64,000 bases of DNA from the NCBI GenBank assembly GCA_017744365.1, contig JAGIBL010000003.1, positions 124,001 through 188,000 on the forward strand, in the 5' to 3' direction. How positions within the stretch are numbered: position 1 is the stretch's first letter; each line of letters opens with the position of its first letter. Positions 1 through 7,452 of the stretch are shown piece after piece. The position numbers and the translations under genes were made by a program. Origin of the DNA: Nocardioidaceae bacterium. GTDB lineage: Bacteria; Actinomycetota; Actinomycetes; Propionibacteriales; Nocardioidaceae. The notes under the pieces were generated by a model. The model did no database searches. It saw nothing but the letters and a program-made list of their open reading frames with translations, and was not told the DNA's origin.

Positions 1-1442
1 CGCACCCGCTCGGCGAGCGTGCCGGGGTCCACCTCACCCGCGGGCTTGACGTAGGCGACCACGGCCTCGCCGGTCAGCTCGTCGTCGACCCCGATCACCG
101 CGACGCCGTCTACCTCGGCGAGCTCGGCGATCACCTCCTCGACCTCGGAGGGGTAGACGTTGAAGCCCGAGACGATCACCAGCTCCTTGAGCCGGTCCAC
201 CAGGATCAGGTCGCCGGCCGCGTCCAGGTAGCCGACGTCGCCGGTCGGCCACCAGCCGTCCTCGTCCGGGCCGTCGGCGCCGTCGGGCCAGTAGCCGGAG
301 AACAGGTTCGCGCCTCGGACGAGGATCTCGCCACCGTCCTCGTCCTCCGGGGGCCGGCCGTCCTCGTCGACCAGGCGCAGCTCGATGCCGGGCAGCGCGG
401 CCCCGACCGAGCGCCGGTCCGGGTCGGTGCTGCACAGCGTCGAGGTGACCACCGGGGCGGCCTCGGTGAGCCCGTAGCCCTGCTGCACCCGGATCCCGGT
501 GCGCTTCTCGAAGGCCTCCACCAGGTCGGGATCCAGCGGCGCCGAGCCGGAGAGCACCGTGCGCACCGGACCGAGCCGGTCCTCCAGGCCGGGCAGCTGC
601 ATCCAGTAGGCGAAGACCGGCGGCGCGACCGGGAGCACCGAGATCGCCTCGTCCTCGACGATGTCCAGCGACCCCTCCGGGTCGAAGCCGTCGACGAGCA
701 CGATCCGGGCGTGCTGGCGGACCACCTGGCCGAGCACGGCGTTGAGGCCGTAGACGTGGAAGAGCGGGAGCACCCCGAAGACGACGTCGCGGCCGGTGAT
801 CATGGCCGGCTCGACCTCGGCGACCTGGTCGATGTTCGCGCGCAGGGCCCGGTGGCTCAGCATCGCCGCGCGCGGCCGGCCCGACGTGCCCGAGGTGTAG
901 AGCAGCACCGCGAGCGACTCGGGGTCGGTCTCCCCCGGCACCGGGTCGCCCGTCTCCAGGACCAGGTGGTCCCAGGACCGTTCGCCGGGCTCGAGGGTGG
1001 TGCCGATGCTGACGATCCGCGGCGGCGCCGGTGCGTCCGGGTGACCCTCGGCACCGGCGGCGATCGCCTCGGCGACGCCGGCCACGGCGGCCCGGACCAG
1101 GGAGATCGTGCTCGGGTCGGCGATCACCATCCGGGAGCCGGAGTCGACGAGCATCCGGAGCACCTCACCGGTGGCGCTGCGCGGGTTCACCGGGACGGCG
1201 ACCATCCGGGCCCGGAGAACGCCGAGGTAGCTGGCCACGAACTCGATCCGGTTGGTGGTCGCGATCATCACCCGGTAGCCGGCGACCATGCCGGCGGCGG
1301 AGAGGCCGTGCGCGACCCGGTCGGCCAGGTCGTCGAGCGCGGCCCAGGTCACGGTGCGCCCGGTCGCGGCCTCGGAGACGGCGATCTTGTCGGGCTCGGT
1401 CCGGGCGGCCGTCTCCAGCAGCTCAGCCAGGTTCGTCGCCAT
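1..1442 (-). CDS. AMP-dependent acyl-CoA synthetase/ligase, 3' end missing
   Basis: Reading the reverse strand from an ATG at 1442 gives about 480 codons without a stop up to the window edge, so the C-terminus is missing. The protein belongs to the ANL superfamily. The P-loop reads [16 protein letters not shown], with Arg where Lys is usual. Downstream come a [11 protein letters not shown] motif, a WWPTGDVG motif and a [20 protein letters not shown] hinge, all typical of long-chain fatty-acyl-CoA ligases. By family it activates a carboxylic acid to acyl-AMP and then to acyl-CoA in the cytoplasm; the substrate cannot be read. It is divergent from the HAD hydrolase, whose start lies 73 bases away. 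Confidence 0.9.
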   Translation of the reverse strand, partial: MATNLAELLETAARTEPDKIAVSEAATGRTVTWAALDDLADRVAHGLSAAGMVAGYRVMIATTNRIEFVASYLGVLRARMVAVPVNPRSATGEVLRMLVDSGSRMVIADPSTISLVRAAVAGVAEAIAAGAEGHPDAPAPPRIVSIGTTLEPGERSWDHLVLETGDPVPGETDPESLAVLLYTSGTSGRPRAAMLSHRALRANIDQVAEVEPAMITGRDVVFGVLPLFHVYGLNAVLGQVVRQHARIVLVDGFDPEGSLDIVEDEAISVLPVAPPVFAYWMQLPGLEDRLGPVRTVLSGSAPLDPDLVEAFEKRTGIRVQQGYGLTEAAPVVTSTLCSTDPDRRSVGAALPGIELRLVDEDGRPPEDEDGGEILVRGANLFSGYWPDGADGPDEDGWWPTGDVGYLDAAGDLILVDRLKELVIVSGFNVYPSEVEEVIAELAEVDGVAVIGVDDELTGEAVVAYVKPAGEVDPGTLAERV

Positions 1443-1502
1443 CCGGGGAGTCTCGCACAGGCGATCGAGCCGAGCGCAGCGCTTCGGGAGAACCCGACGC
1501 TC

Positions 1503-1518
1503 TAGGGTGGAACCCGTG
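1503..1518 (+). promoter_or_regulatory. Leaderless promoter of the HAD-IB gene
   Basis: TAGGGT at 1503-1508 lies seven bases before the GTG at 1516. This TANNNT-N7-start spacing is the classic actinobacterial leaderless arrangement, in which the transcript begins at the start codon. It supports GTG 1516 over the ATG at 1288, which would lie inside the divergent ligase gene. No Shine-Dalgarno sequence precedes 1516. Confidence 0.6.
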
Positions 1519-2397
1519 AGCCCGCCGTCCAAGCCGCGCCCGGTGAACCTCAAGCGGCGCTCCCGGCTGGCCGGCGAGGCCGCCGCCGCGAACGCCGAGG
1601 TGGAGAGCGCGCTGTCGGTGGTCGCGGACCCGACGGCGGCGGCCTTCTTCGACGTCGACAACACCGTCATGCAGGGCGCCTCGATCTTCCACCTGGCCCG
1701 CGGGCTGCACCGGCGCAAGTTCTTCACCACCAAGGACATCGTGGGCGCGGCCTGGAAGCAGGCCTACTTCCGGGTGGTCGGCGTCGAGGATCCCGAGCAC
1801 GTGGCCGAGGCCCGGTCCGCAGCGCTGGCGTTCATCGCCGGGCACACCGTCGAGGAGCTCGAGCAGCTCGGCGAGGAGATCTTCGACGAGGCGATGGCGC
1901 ACCGGATCTGGCCCGGCACCCGCGCGCTGGCCCAGCTGCACCTCGACCAGGGCCAGCGGGTCTGGCTGGTGACCGCGGCGCCGATCGAGATCGCCACCAT
2001 CATCGCCCGCCGGCTCGGCCTGACCGGCGCCCTGGGCACCGTGGCCGAGCACCTCAACGGCGTCTACACCGGCCGGCTGGTCGGCGAGATGCTGCACGGG
2101 CCGGCCAAGGGCGAGGCGGTGCTGGCGCTGGCCGAGCGGGAGGGGCTGGACCTGAGCCGCTGCTCGGCGTACTCGGACTCGGCCAACGACCTGCCGATGC
2201 TCTCCCTGGTCGGCGACCCGTGCGCGATCAACCCGGACGCCAAGCTGCGTGCCTACGCGCGCGAGCACGGCTGGCGGATCCGCGACTACCGCACCGGCCG
2301 GAAGGCGGCCCGGGTCGGGGCGTTCGGCGCGGCGGTGGCGGGAGCGGCGGTGGGCAGCCTCGCCGCCGGGGCCGCCGTACGGCGTCGCCTGCGGTAG
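1516..2397 (+). CDS. HAD-IB family phosphatase (SerB1-like)
   Basis: A 293-residue protein of the haloacid dehalogenase superfamily, subfamily IB. Motif I DVDNT lies at residues 46-50 with the nucleophilic Asp, and motif IV is in [10 protein letters not shown], with the acidic metal ligands. The start GTG 1516 is set by the leaderless promoter. The C-terminal 25 residues are an Ala/Gly-rich hydrophobic stretch followed by RRRLR, which suggests membrane attachment. Its position two genes from the PlsC-like acyltransferase recalls Rv0505c (SerB1) beside Rv0502 in M. tuberculosis. The substrate is unknown: phosphoserine, or a lysophospholipid-type phosphate given the neighbouring acyltransferase, are both possible. 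Confidence 0.85.
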   Translation: MSPPSKPRPVNLKRRSRLAGEAAAANAEVESALSVVADPTAAAFFDVDNTVMQGASIFHLARGLHRRKFFTTKDIVGAAWKQAYFRVVGVEDPEHVAEARSAALAFIAGHTVEELEQLGEEIFDEAMAHRIWPGTRALAQLHLDQGQRVWLVTAAPIEIATIIARRLGLTGALGTVAEHLNGVYTGRLVGEMLHGPAKGEAVLALAEREGLDLSRCSAYSDSANDLPMLSLVGDPCAINPDAKLRAYAREHGWRIRDYRTGRKAARVGAFGAAVAGAAVGSLAAGAAVRRRLR

Positions 2398-2442
2398 TCC
2401 GGACAAATCCGGACACGTCCGGCAGGTCCAGGTTCCCGGTTT

Positions 2443-2474
2443 CGTTCACAAACGACCGGAAAGGCGTCTATCCT
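2443..2474 (+). promoter_or_regulatory. Putative promoter and palindrome upstream of the ECF sigma gene
   Basis: TTCACA at 2445-2450 and TATCCT at 2469-2474 are separated by 18 bases and resemble a housekeeping -35/-10 pair. The -35 sits inside a perfect inverted repeat, CGTT-CACA-AACG, at 2443-2454, which could be an operator. An AG-rich ribosome-binding site precedes the ATG at 2518. The promoter is inferred from sequence only. Confidence 0.4.
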
Positions 2475-2517
2475 GAACCCGACTCTGGCTGGGGGGCCGG
2501 GGAGGGAGACCGGGAAA

Positions 2518-3291
2518 ATGGGAGTGAGTCAGGAGTACGCGCGTGGGTTCGACGCGCTGCGCCGTGCCCTCGCCGACGTCCTGGGACCCACCCTCGTCCT
2601 GGCCGAAGCCACCACCGTCTCCGGCGCCCGTCGCAAGGGTTCCGGCGCGCACCCGCCGCCGGCCACCGGCGGTGGCGGCGGCCGCGAGAACGACCACGGC
2701 GACGCCGACCTGGCCGCCTCCTCGGTCGAGGACGAGGCGGTCGCCTCCCGGCTGATCGCGCTGGTCGAGCTCGCCCGTGGCGGCGACAAGGAGGCCTTCG
2801 GGCAGCTCTACGACCACTACCAGCCCTCGGTGTACCGGTTCCTCTACTACCGCGTCGGCTCGATGACGCTGGCCGAGGACCTGACCGCGGAGACCTTCTT
2901 CCGGGCGCTGCGGAGCATGCACTCGTTCCGCTGGCAGGGCAAGGACTTCGGCGCCTGGCTGATGACCATCGCGCGCAACCTCACCGCCGACCACTTCAAG
3001 GCCGGCCGCACCCGCCTCGAGCAGACCACCGAGGACATGCAGACCCTGGACAGCACCTCGGACAGCCCCGAGCTCGAGGTGCTGTCGTCGCTGACCAACG
3101 AGTCGTTGCTCAAGGCGCTGGGCGAGCTGCCCACCGAGCAGCGCGAGTGCCTCATCATGCGGTTCCTGCAGGGCCTCTCCATCGCCGAGACCGCCGAGAT
3201 CCTGGGCCGCAGCAGCGGCGCGGTCAAGCAGCTCCAGCTGCGCGGGGTGCGCAACCTCGCCAAGCTCCTGCCGGCCGGGGAGCGTGAATGA
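2518..3291 (+). CDS. ECF-family RNA polymerase sigma factor, BldN-like
   Basis: A 257-residue sigma-70 family protein. Region 2 starts near residue 80 (AFGQLYDHYQPSVYRFLYYR, then LTAETFFRALRS and WQGKDFGAWLMTIARNLTAD). Region 4 carries LPTEQRECLIMRFLQGLS with an HTH ending near SGAVKQLQLRGVR. The core is very similar to what I recall of Streptomyces BldN. Like pro-BldN it has a low-complexity N-terminal extension of about 80 residues, including a Gly-rich segment; in Streptomyces that extension is removed proteolytically. The next gene encodes a single-pass DUF5667 membrane protein, the likely regulator. Whether processing occurs here is inference. Confidence 0.9.
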   Translation: MGVSQEYARGFDALRRALADVLGPTLVLAEATTVSGARRKGSGAHPPPATGGGGGRENDHGDADLAASSVEDEAVASRLIALVELARGGDKEAFGQLYDHYQPSVYRFLYYRVGSMTLAEDLTAETFFRALRSMHSFRWQGKDFGAWLMTIARNLTADHFKAGRTRLEQTTEDMQTLDSTSDSPELEVLSSLTNESLLKALGELPTEQRECLIMRFLQGLSIAETAEILGRSSGAVKQLQLRGVRNLAKLLPAGERE

Positions 3292-3322
3292 TGACGAAAT
3301 CACGCATAACCCCGGGATGGTC

Positions 3323-3338
3323 TAGTTCGTTGGAACTA
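3323..3338 (+). promoter_or_regulatory. Inverted repeat in the leader of the DUF5667 gene
   Basis: TAGTTC-GTTG-GAACTA is a perfect 6-bp inverted repeat in the 82-bp gap between the sigma gene and its partner. It overlaps TGGTCTAGTTCG (3318-3329), a 12-mer that recurs at 10502-10513. It could be an operator or a small hairpin; nothing in the sequence decides. Confidence 0.3.
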
Positions 3339-3373
3339 CTGATCGATCCCTCCCAGGAAGCAGGACACCTCTG

Positions 3374-4531
3374 ATGGCCCCGCTGAGCCCGGCGCGACGA
3401 GCAGCCGACGAGTTCGCGAGCGTGGTCGACGGCACCCGTGCCGACGACCGCTACGCGGACCTGCTCGCGTACGTCGAGGTGCTCCGTGCCCAGGAGGCTC
3501 CGGCTTCCCGTCCCGAGTTCGCCGCGGACCTGCGTGCCCGGCTGATGGACGCCGCGGACACGCTGCTGCTGCCGGCCGACGACCGGGCCCCGGCCGCCGT
3601 GGTCGCCCTCGACGCCCGTCGTCAGCGGCGCCAGCGCAAGCTCAGCCTCGCCGCCGCCGCGCTCGTGGTGGTCGGTGGCACCGCCGGTGTCGCGGCCGCC
3701 TCCGAGCACGCCCTGCCCGGCGACCCGCTGTACCCGATCAAGCGGGGCCTGGAGAGCGCGCAGGCGTCCTTCAACTCCAGCGACTCCGGCAAGGGCCAGG
3801 ACCTGCTCCGCCAGGCCAGCACCCGCCTCGACGAGGTCGGCGGCCTCATCGACGGCGACCACTCCTCGGGCCAGATCCGCAGCACGCTGTCGTCGTACCG
3901 GCACGCGGCCGCGGACGGCGCGGACCTGATCTTCGTCTCCTACCAGCGCAACGGCGACGGCAGCGACATCACCCGGCTGCGCACCCTGCTCGGCTCGCAG
4001 CTGACCGAGCTGGACCGGCTCTCCGACGACGCGCCCTCGGACACCGACGCGGACTTCACCAAGGCCCGCAACCTGGTCGCCGACCTCGACGAGCAGGCCC
4101 GCACGCTGTGCACCGACTGCGGCCCGGCGGGCGCGCTGTCCGCGCCGCAGCTGACCGCGGCGCACCCGCTGAAGAACCTGCTGCTCCCGCCGGCCCAGGG
4201 CGCCACCGGCGTCTCGCCGTCGGACCAGGCCGCGATCGACCTGGCCGCGAAGGCCGGCAGCATCGCCAAGGGCACCCCGCTGCTGCCGCTGCCGACCTCG
4301 CCGCAGTCCCCGCCGGCCGGCTCGCCCAGCACGCCGGGCCTGCCGCTGCCCAGCGGTACCCCGACCCCGGGCACGGTGGGTGGCGCGGTCACCGGTGTCA
4401 CCGACGGCGTCGGCGGGCTGCTCAACCAGGTGACCAACACGGTGGGTCAGGCGACCAAGCCGCTGACCGACCCGCTCGCCGCGACGCTGAGCACGCTGCT
4501 CGGCGTGCCGACGGCGACGCCCAAGCCCTGA
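3374..4531 (+). CDS. DUF5667-type single-pass membrane protein, probable sigma regulator
   Basis: A 385-residue protein downstream of the ECF sigma gene. Residues 1-80 are soluble and charged, with the form expected of a cytoplasmic sigma-binding segment. One membrane helix (LAAAALVVVGGTAGVAAA) follows basic residues RRQRRQRK. After it comes ALPGDPLYPIKRGLESAQ, the mark of DUF5667 domains, then a helical region and a Pro/Thr/Ser-rich tail. In Streptomyces the gene after bldN encodes the anti-sigma factor RsbN, so an equivalent role is likely here by position. No zinc-binding HxxxCxxC anti-sigma motif is visible. The gene ends at a convergent terminator. Confidence 0.75.
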   Translation: MAPLSPARRAADEFASVVDGTRADDRYADLLAYVEVLRAQEAPASRPEFAADLRARLMDAADTLLLPADDRAPAAVVALDARRQRRQRKLSLAAAALVVVGGTAGVAAASEHALPGDPLYPIKRGLESAQASFNSSDSGKGQDLLRQASTRLDEVGGLIDGDHSSGQIRSTLSSYRHAAADGADLIFVSYQRNGDGSDITRLRTLLGSQLTELDRLSDDAPSDTDADFTKARNLVADLDEQARTLCTDCGPAGALSAPQLTAAHPLKNLLLPPAQGATGVSPSDQAAIDLAAKAGSIAKGTPLLPLPTSPQSPPAGSPSTPGLPLPSGTPTPGTVGGAVTGVTDGVGGLLNQVTNTVGQATKPLTDPLAATLSTLLGVPTATPKP

Positions 4532-4533
4532 CC

Positions 4534-4561
4534 GGGCCCTGCTGATCTTTTGATCGGGCCC
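4534..4561. terminator. Hairpin between convergent genes
   Basis: GGGCCC-TGCT-GATC-TTTT-GATC-GGGCCC: two GGGCCC arms and two GATC arms form a stem with a four-base bulge and a TTTT loop. It lies between the convergent DUF5667 and acyltransferase genes, so it can serve both strands. Confidence 0.6.
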
Positions 4562-4585
4562 TTCTGACCGGCCTCGGCCGACAGC

Positions 4586-5746
4586 TCAGCCGAAGACCGA
4601 CTTGCGCTGCATCAGCAGCGTGTACAGCGTCTGCTGGATCGTCTCCCGCACCTGGTCGGTGACGTTGAAGACGAGCATCGGGTCCTCGGCAGCGCCCGTG
4701 TCGTACTCGTCGGTGCGGATGGGCTCGCCGAACTCGATCACCCACTTCGACGGCAGCGGGATCAGGCCGAGCGGGCCGAGCGCCGGGAAGAACGGCGTGA
4801 TCGGGATGTACGGCACCCCGAGCAGGCGCGCCAGCGAGGGGATGTTGCCCACCAGCGGGTAGATCTCCTCGGCGCCGACCACCGAGGTCGGGATGATCGG
4901 CACGCCGGTGCGGATCGCCGCGGAGACGAAGCCGCCGCGGCCGAACCGCTGCAGCTTGTAGCGCTCGCTGTACGGCTTGCCGATGCCCTTGAAGCCCTCG
5001 GGCCAGACGCCGACGATCTCGCCGCCGCGCAGCATCCGCTCGGCGTCCTCGTTGCAGGCCAGGGTGACGCCGCCCTTGCGGGCCAGCTCGCTGACCACCG
5101 GCAGCTTGAAGACCAGGTCGGCGCCGAGCGGGCGCAGGAACCGGTGCGCATGGTCGTGGATGGTGACCGCGGTCATCAGCCCGTCGACCGGAATGGTGCC
5201 GGAGTGGTTGGAGACGACCAGAGCGCCGCCGTGCGCGGGGATGTTCTCCACGCCGCGGACCTCGATCCGGAACCACTTCTCCGCCACCGGCCGGATCGCG
5301 GCCATGAAGAAGTGCTGGGTGATCTCGGCGTCGAAGCCGTACTCGTCGACGGTGTAGTCGCCGGTCAGCCGGCGCCGCAGGAAGGCCAGGAAGGCTGCCA
5401 GCCGTGGCTCCCAGTCCGCGCCGAAGACCTCGACGGCGGCGCTGGTGAAGCCGGCCAGCCAGTCGACCGCGGGGATGCCGCGGGTCGGGTCGGCGGGCTC
5501 GGGGTGGGCGAGGTCGACGGCGTCGTCGTACGACGGCTCCGCCAGCCTGGGCTCGGGAACCACCGGGGCCTCGTGCTCGTCCGTGGCCCCAGGAGCAGCC
5601 TCGGGAACCGGCTCGGCGTGCTTGCGTGCGGCCGGCGCCTTGGCCAGGCTGCGGGCCGAGCTGGACGGCTTCGCGCTGCCGGTGCCACGACCCGGCTTGC
5701 CCCGGGTCCCGATCGGGATGATCTCGGCGTCACCCACGGTCCTCAC
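4586..5746 (-). CDS. PlsC-family lysophospholipid acyltransferase (Rv0502-like)
   Basis: A 386-residue protein. The first 130 residues are Pro/Ala-rich and probably disordered. The acyltransferase domain follows, with the catalytic block VVSNHSGTIPVDG and the later block GVWPEGFKGIGK. In this subgroup the His and Asp are six residues apart rather than the usual four of HX4D; as far as I recall M. tuberculosis Rv0502 is similar. The family transfers acyl chains to lysophospholipids or related alcohols at the membrane. The start overlaps the end of the upstream SDR gene by 17 bases, indicating co-transcription. The order epimerase, acyltransferase matches Rv0501-Rv0502. Confidence 0.85.
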   Translation of the reverse strand: MRTVGDAEIIPIGTRGKPGRGTGSAKPSSSARSLAKAPAARKHAEPVPEAAPGATDEHEAPVVPEPRLAEPSYDDAVDLAHPEPADPTRGIPAVDWLAGFTSAAVEVFGADWEPRLAAFLAFLRRRLTGDYTVDEYGFDAEITQHFFMAAIRPVAEKWFRIEVRGVENIPAHGGALVVSNHSGTIPVDGLMTAVTIHDHAHRFLRPLGADLVFKLPVVSELARKGGVTLACNEDAERMLRGGEIVGVWPEGFKGIGKPYSERYKLQRFGRGGFVSAAIRTGVPIIPTSVVGAEEIYPLVGNIPSLARLLGVPYIPITPFFPALGPLGLIPLPSKWVIEFGEPIRTDEYDTGAAEDPMLVFNVTDQVRETIQQTLYTLLMQRKSVFG

Positions 5747-6791
5747 CCTTTCCGACGATCTCCTGCAGGCCCTCGCGGGCGCCTCCGAGCGCGCCGACCA
5801 GGCCGGCCTCGACGGCCCGTACCCGCTGCTCGGAGATCAACCCCGGCTCCAGCGAGGCGGCGAACTCGGCGAAGGCCTGCGCGGTGGTCCGCGACGGGTG
5901 GAAGCCGAGGACCTCCTTCATCCGGGTGGTGTCCACGCCGCGACCGTAGGCCAGGAAGGCCACCTGCTCGCGGGAGAAGTCGGCGACCTTGGCCTGCCGC
6001 ATCGCGGAGCCGACCGCACCGACGGCGAAGCCGGGCAGGGGCAGTGCGGGCCGGCCGAGCCGGCGGAGCGCCTGGGAGAGCATGAGCACGCCGTCGCCGG
6101 CGATGTTGAAGATGCCGGGCACGTCGCTGAGGGTGGCGTGCTCGATCGCGTCGAGCAGGTCGGTGTCGTTGACGAACTGCAGCCGCGGGTCGAAGCCGAG
6201 CACGGTCGGGATCACCGGCAGCCGGAAGTACGCGGTGGTGGGGGTGTTGAGACCCGGGCCGATCGCGTTGGCCGTCCGCAGCGTGGTGACCCGGACGTCG
6301 GGACGCCGGCGGGCGAAGCCGCGGACGTAGCCCTCGACCTCGTTGACGTCCTTGACGAAACCCAGCCCGCCGATGCGCCGGGCGGCCATGTCCTCGGTGA
6401 ACATGGCCGGGTCGCGGTTGGACGAGCCGTAGACCGCGGTGCTGGAGCGCAGCACCAGGTGCTCGAGGTGCGGCGACTGCTGGCAGGCGGCGAGGAGCTG
6501 CATCGAGCCGATGACGTTGAGCTCCTTGGCCGTGGCCCGGCCGGTGTTGCCCCCGGGAGACGGGAGCACGCTCATGTGCACCACGGTGTCGACCTGCTCG
6601 CGCATGATGACCTTGGCGATCACCGGGTTGCGGATGTCGGCCCGGGTGAAGGACACCCCGCCGAGGTCGCCGCGGGGCGGCTGGACGTCGACGCCGATGA
6701 CGCGGTCGACGGCGGGGGCGGCGGCGAGCTGCTTGGCGAACCGCCGGCCGAGGTCACGTGCGACCCCGGTGACGAGTACGACGCGCCCCAC
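5730..6791 (-). CDS. NAD-dependent epimerase/dehydratase, extended SDR (Rv0501/GalE2-like)
   Basis: A 353-residue protein starting MGRVVLVTGVARDLG, a Rossmann nucleotide-binding turn of SDR type. It carries SSTAVYGSSNRDP, where the family's conserved region around the catalytic residues lies. The best positional match is Rv0501, annotated galE2 although its substrate is not established. It is first of two overlapping genes with the PlsC-like gene and is preceded by the bS22 gene on the same strand. A sugar-nucleotide or lipid-linked substrate is possible. Confidence 0.8.
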   Translation of the reverse strand: MGRVVLVTGVARDLGRRFAKQLAAAPAVDRVIGVDVQPPRGDLGGVSFTRADIRNPVIAKVIMREQVDTVVHMSVLPSPGGNTGRATAKELNVIGSMQLLAACQQSPHLEHLVLRSSTAVYGSSNRDPAMFTEDMAARRIGGLGFVKDVNEVEGYVRGFARRRPDVRVTTLRTANAIGPGLNTPTTAYFRLPVIPTVLGFDPRLQFVNDTDLLDAIEHATLSDVPGIFNIAGDGVLMLSQALRRLGRPALPLPGFAVGAVGSAMRQAKVADFSREQVAFLAYGRGVDTTRMKEVLGFHPSRTTAQAFAEFAASLEPGLISEQRVRAVEAGLVGALGGAREGLQEIVGKGEDRG

Positions 6792-6812
6792 CGCGGCCTC
6801 CCGAGAAGTTCG

Positions 6813-6914
6813 TTACTTGCCGAGACGACGACGCTGCACGCGCGTCTTCTTCAGCAGCTTGCGGTGCTTCTTCTTCGCCATGCGCTTGCGGCGCTTCTTG
6901 ATGACAGAACCCAC
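6813..6914 (-). CDS. Small ribosomal subunit protein bS22 (33 aa)
   Basis: A GTG start at 6914 gives a 33-residue, extremely basic protein: [19 protein letters not shown], then [14 protein letters not shown] and a TAA stop. This is the AURKAIP1/COX24-type peptide known in mycobacteria as Rv0500B and seen as bS22 in M. smegmatis ribosome structures. It is co-directional with the small HTH gene upstream and the epimerase downstream, the same order as Rv0500A, Rv0500B, Rv0501. Its length and Lys/Arg content are exactly those of the family. Confidence 0.93.
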   Translation of the reverse strand: MGSVIKKRRKRMAKKKHRKLLKKTRVQRRRLGK

Positions 6915-6972
6915 GGAATGCCTTTTCGTGCTCGGGTGGAGCCGCGGCTGTCGGGGCCCCTACGAAGGCACA

Positions 6973-6978
6973 AGGGTA
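6973..6978 (-). promoter_or_regulatory. Candidate -10 element upstream of bS22
   Basis: On the reverse strand TACCCT fits TANNNT and lies about 58 bases before the bS22 start. It falls in a 173-bp gap holding two hairpins that could terminate the HTH transcript. No convincing -35 was found. Confidence 0.3.
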
Positions 6979-7004
6979 TCGGTCCGCCCCGAGACATACG
7001 AATC

Positions 7005-7067
7005 GGACGTGGGTTGTCTCACGTCCGACGGGTCCGGAAGGAACGCGGGACGCCTGCCCGAGCAGGC
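7005..7067 (-). terminator. Two hairpins downstream of the HTH gene
   Basis: Reading the reverse strand, GCCTGC-TCGG-GCAGGC (7052-7067) is followed by GGACGTG-N8-CACGTCC (7005-7026). Both are perfect stems just after the HTH stop codon. Neither has a long T run, as is usual for actinobacterial terminators. Confidence 0.4.
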
Positions 7068-7087
7068 TCCGGCGTCGGCGAGGCTGG

Positions 7088-7294
7088 TCAGCCGGTCTGG
7101 TAGAAGGAGTTCTTCAGGTACTCGTTGACGTCCTCTTCGCTGACGCGGAAGGAACGCCCGACCCGCACAGCCGGCAGCTCGCCGTTGTGCACCAGACGGT
7201 AGACCGTCATCTTGGAAACCCGCATCACCGAGGCGACCTCGGCGATGGTCAGGAACTTCACCTCGGAGATGTCTCCGGACAGGTTGGAACCCAT
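7088..7294 (-). CDS. Small excisionase-type HTH protein (Rv0500A/BldC-like)
   Basis: A 68-residue protein from ATG 7294; an in-frame GTG at 7306 would add four residues and ribosome-binding signals do not decide. Residues 14-60 form a MerR-like winged HTH: FLTIAEVASVMRVSKMTVYR, then GELPAVRVGRSFRV. This matches the DNA-binding family that includes BldC and mycobacterial Rv0500A. It lacks an effector domain and probably binds DNA as head-to-tail multimers as BldC does (known of the family). A TATCCT -10-like box lies at 7366-7371 on this strand. Confidence 0.88.
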   Translation of the reverse strand: MGSNLSGDISEVKFLTIAEVASVMRVSKMTVYRLVHNGELPAVRVGRSFRVSEEDVNEYLKNSFYQTG

Positions 7295-7365
7295 CGTGCA
7301 CCGCACTTTCTCAGGAGTCCGCCCTCCGGCTTCCCCACCGGAGCTGACGCGGACTCGTTGAAGCG

Positions 7366-7371
7366 AGGATA
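7366..7371 (-). promoter_or_regulatory. Candidate -10 of the HTH gene
   Basis: Reverse-strand TATCCT lies 71 bases before the ATG at 7294, in the 146-bp gap after acuC. It is the same hexamer as the putative -10 of the ECF sigma gene at 2469. No clear -35 is seen. Confidence 0.3.
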
Positions 7372-7452
7372 GGGCCTGGTGTGACTGGTGGGGAAGAGGT
7401 GAATTCAGGCTATCCGTGGGACCAAAAGGACGATGCCGCCCAAGCCGGCGAG

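Noticed and set aside
1288-1515. Extended N-terminus of the HAD-IB protein from ATG 1288
   Set aside because: It overlaps the divergent ligase gene, looks unlike the family, and a leaderless promoter marks GTG 1516.
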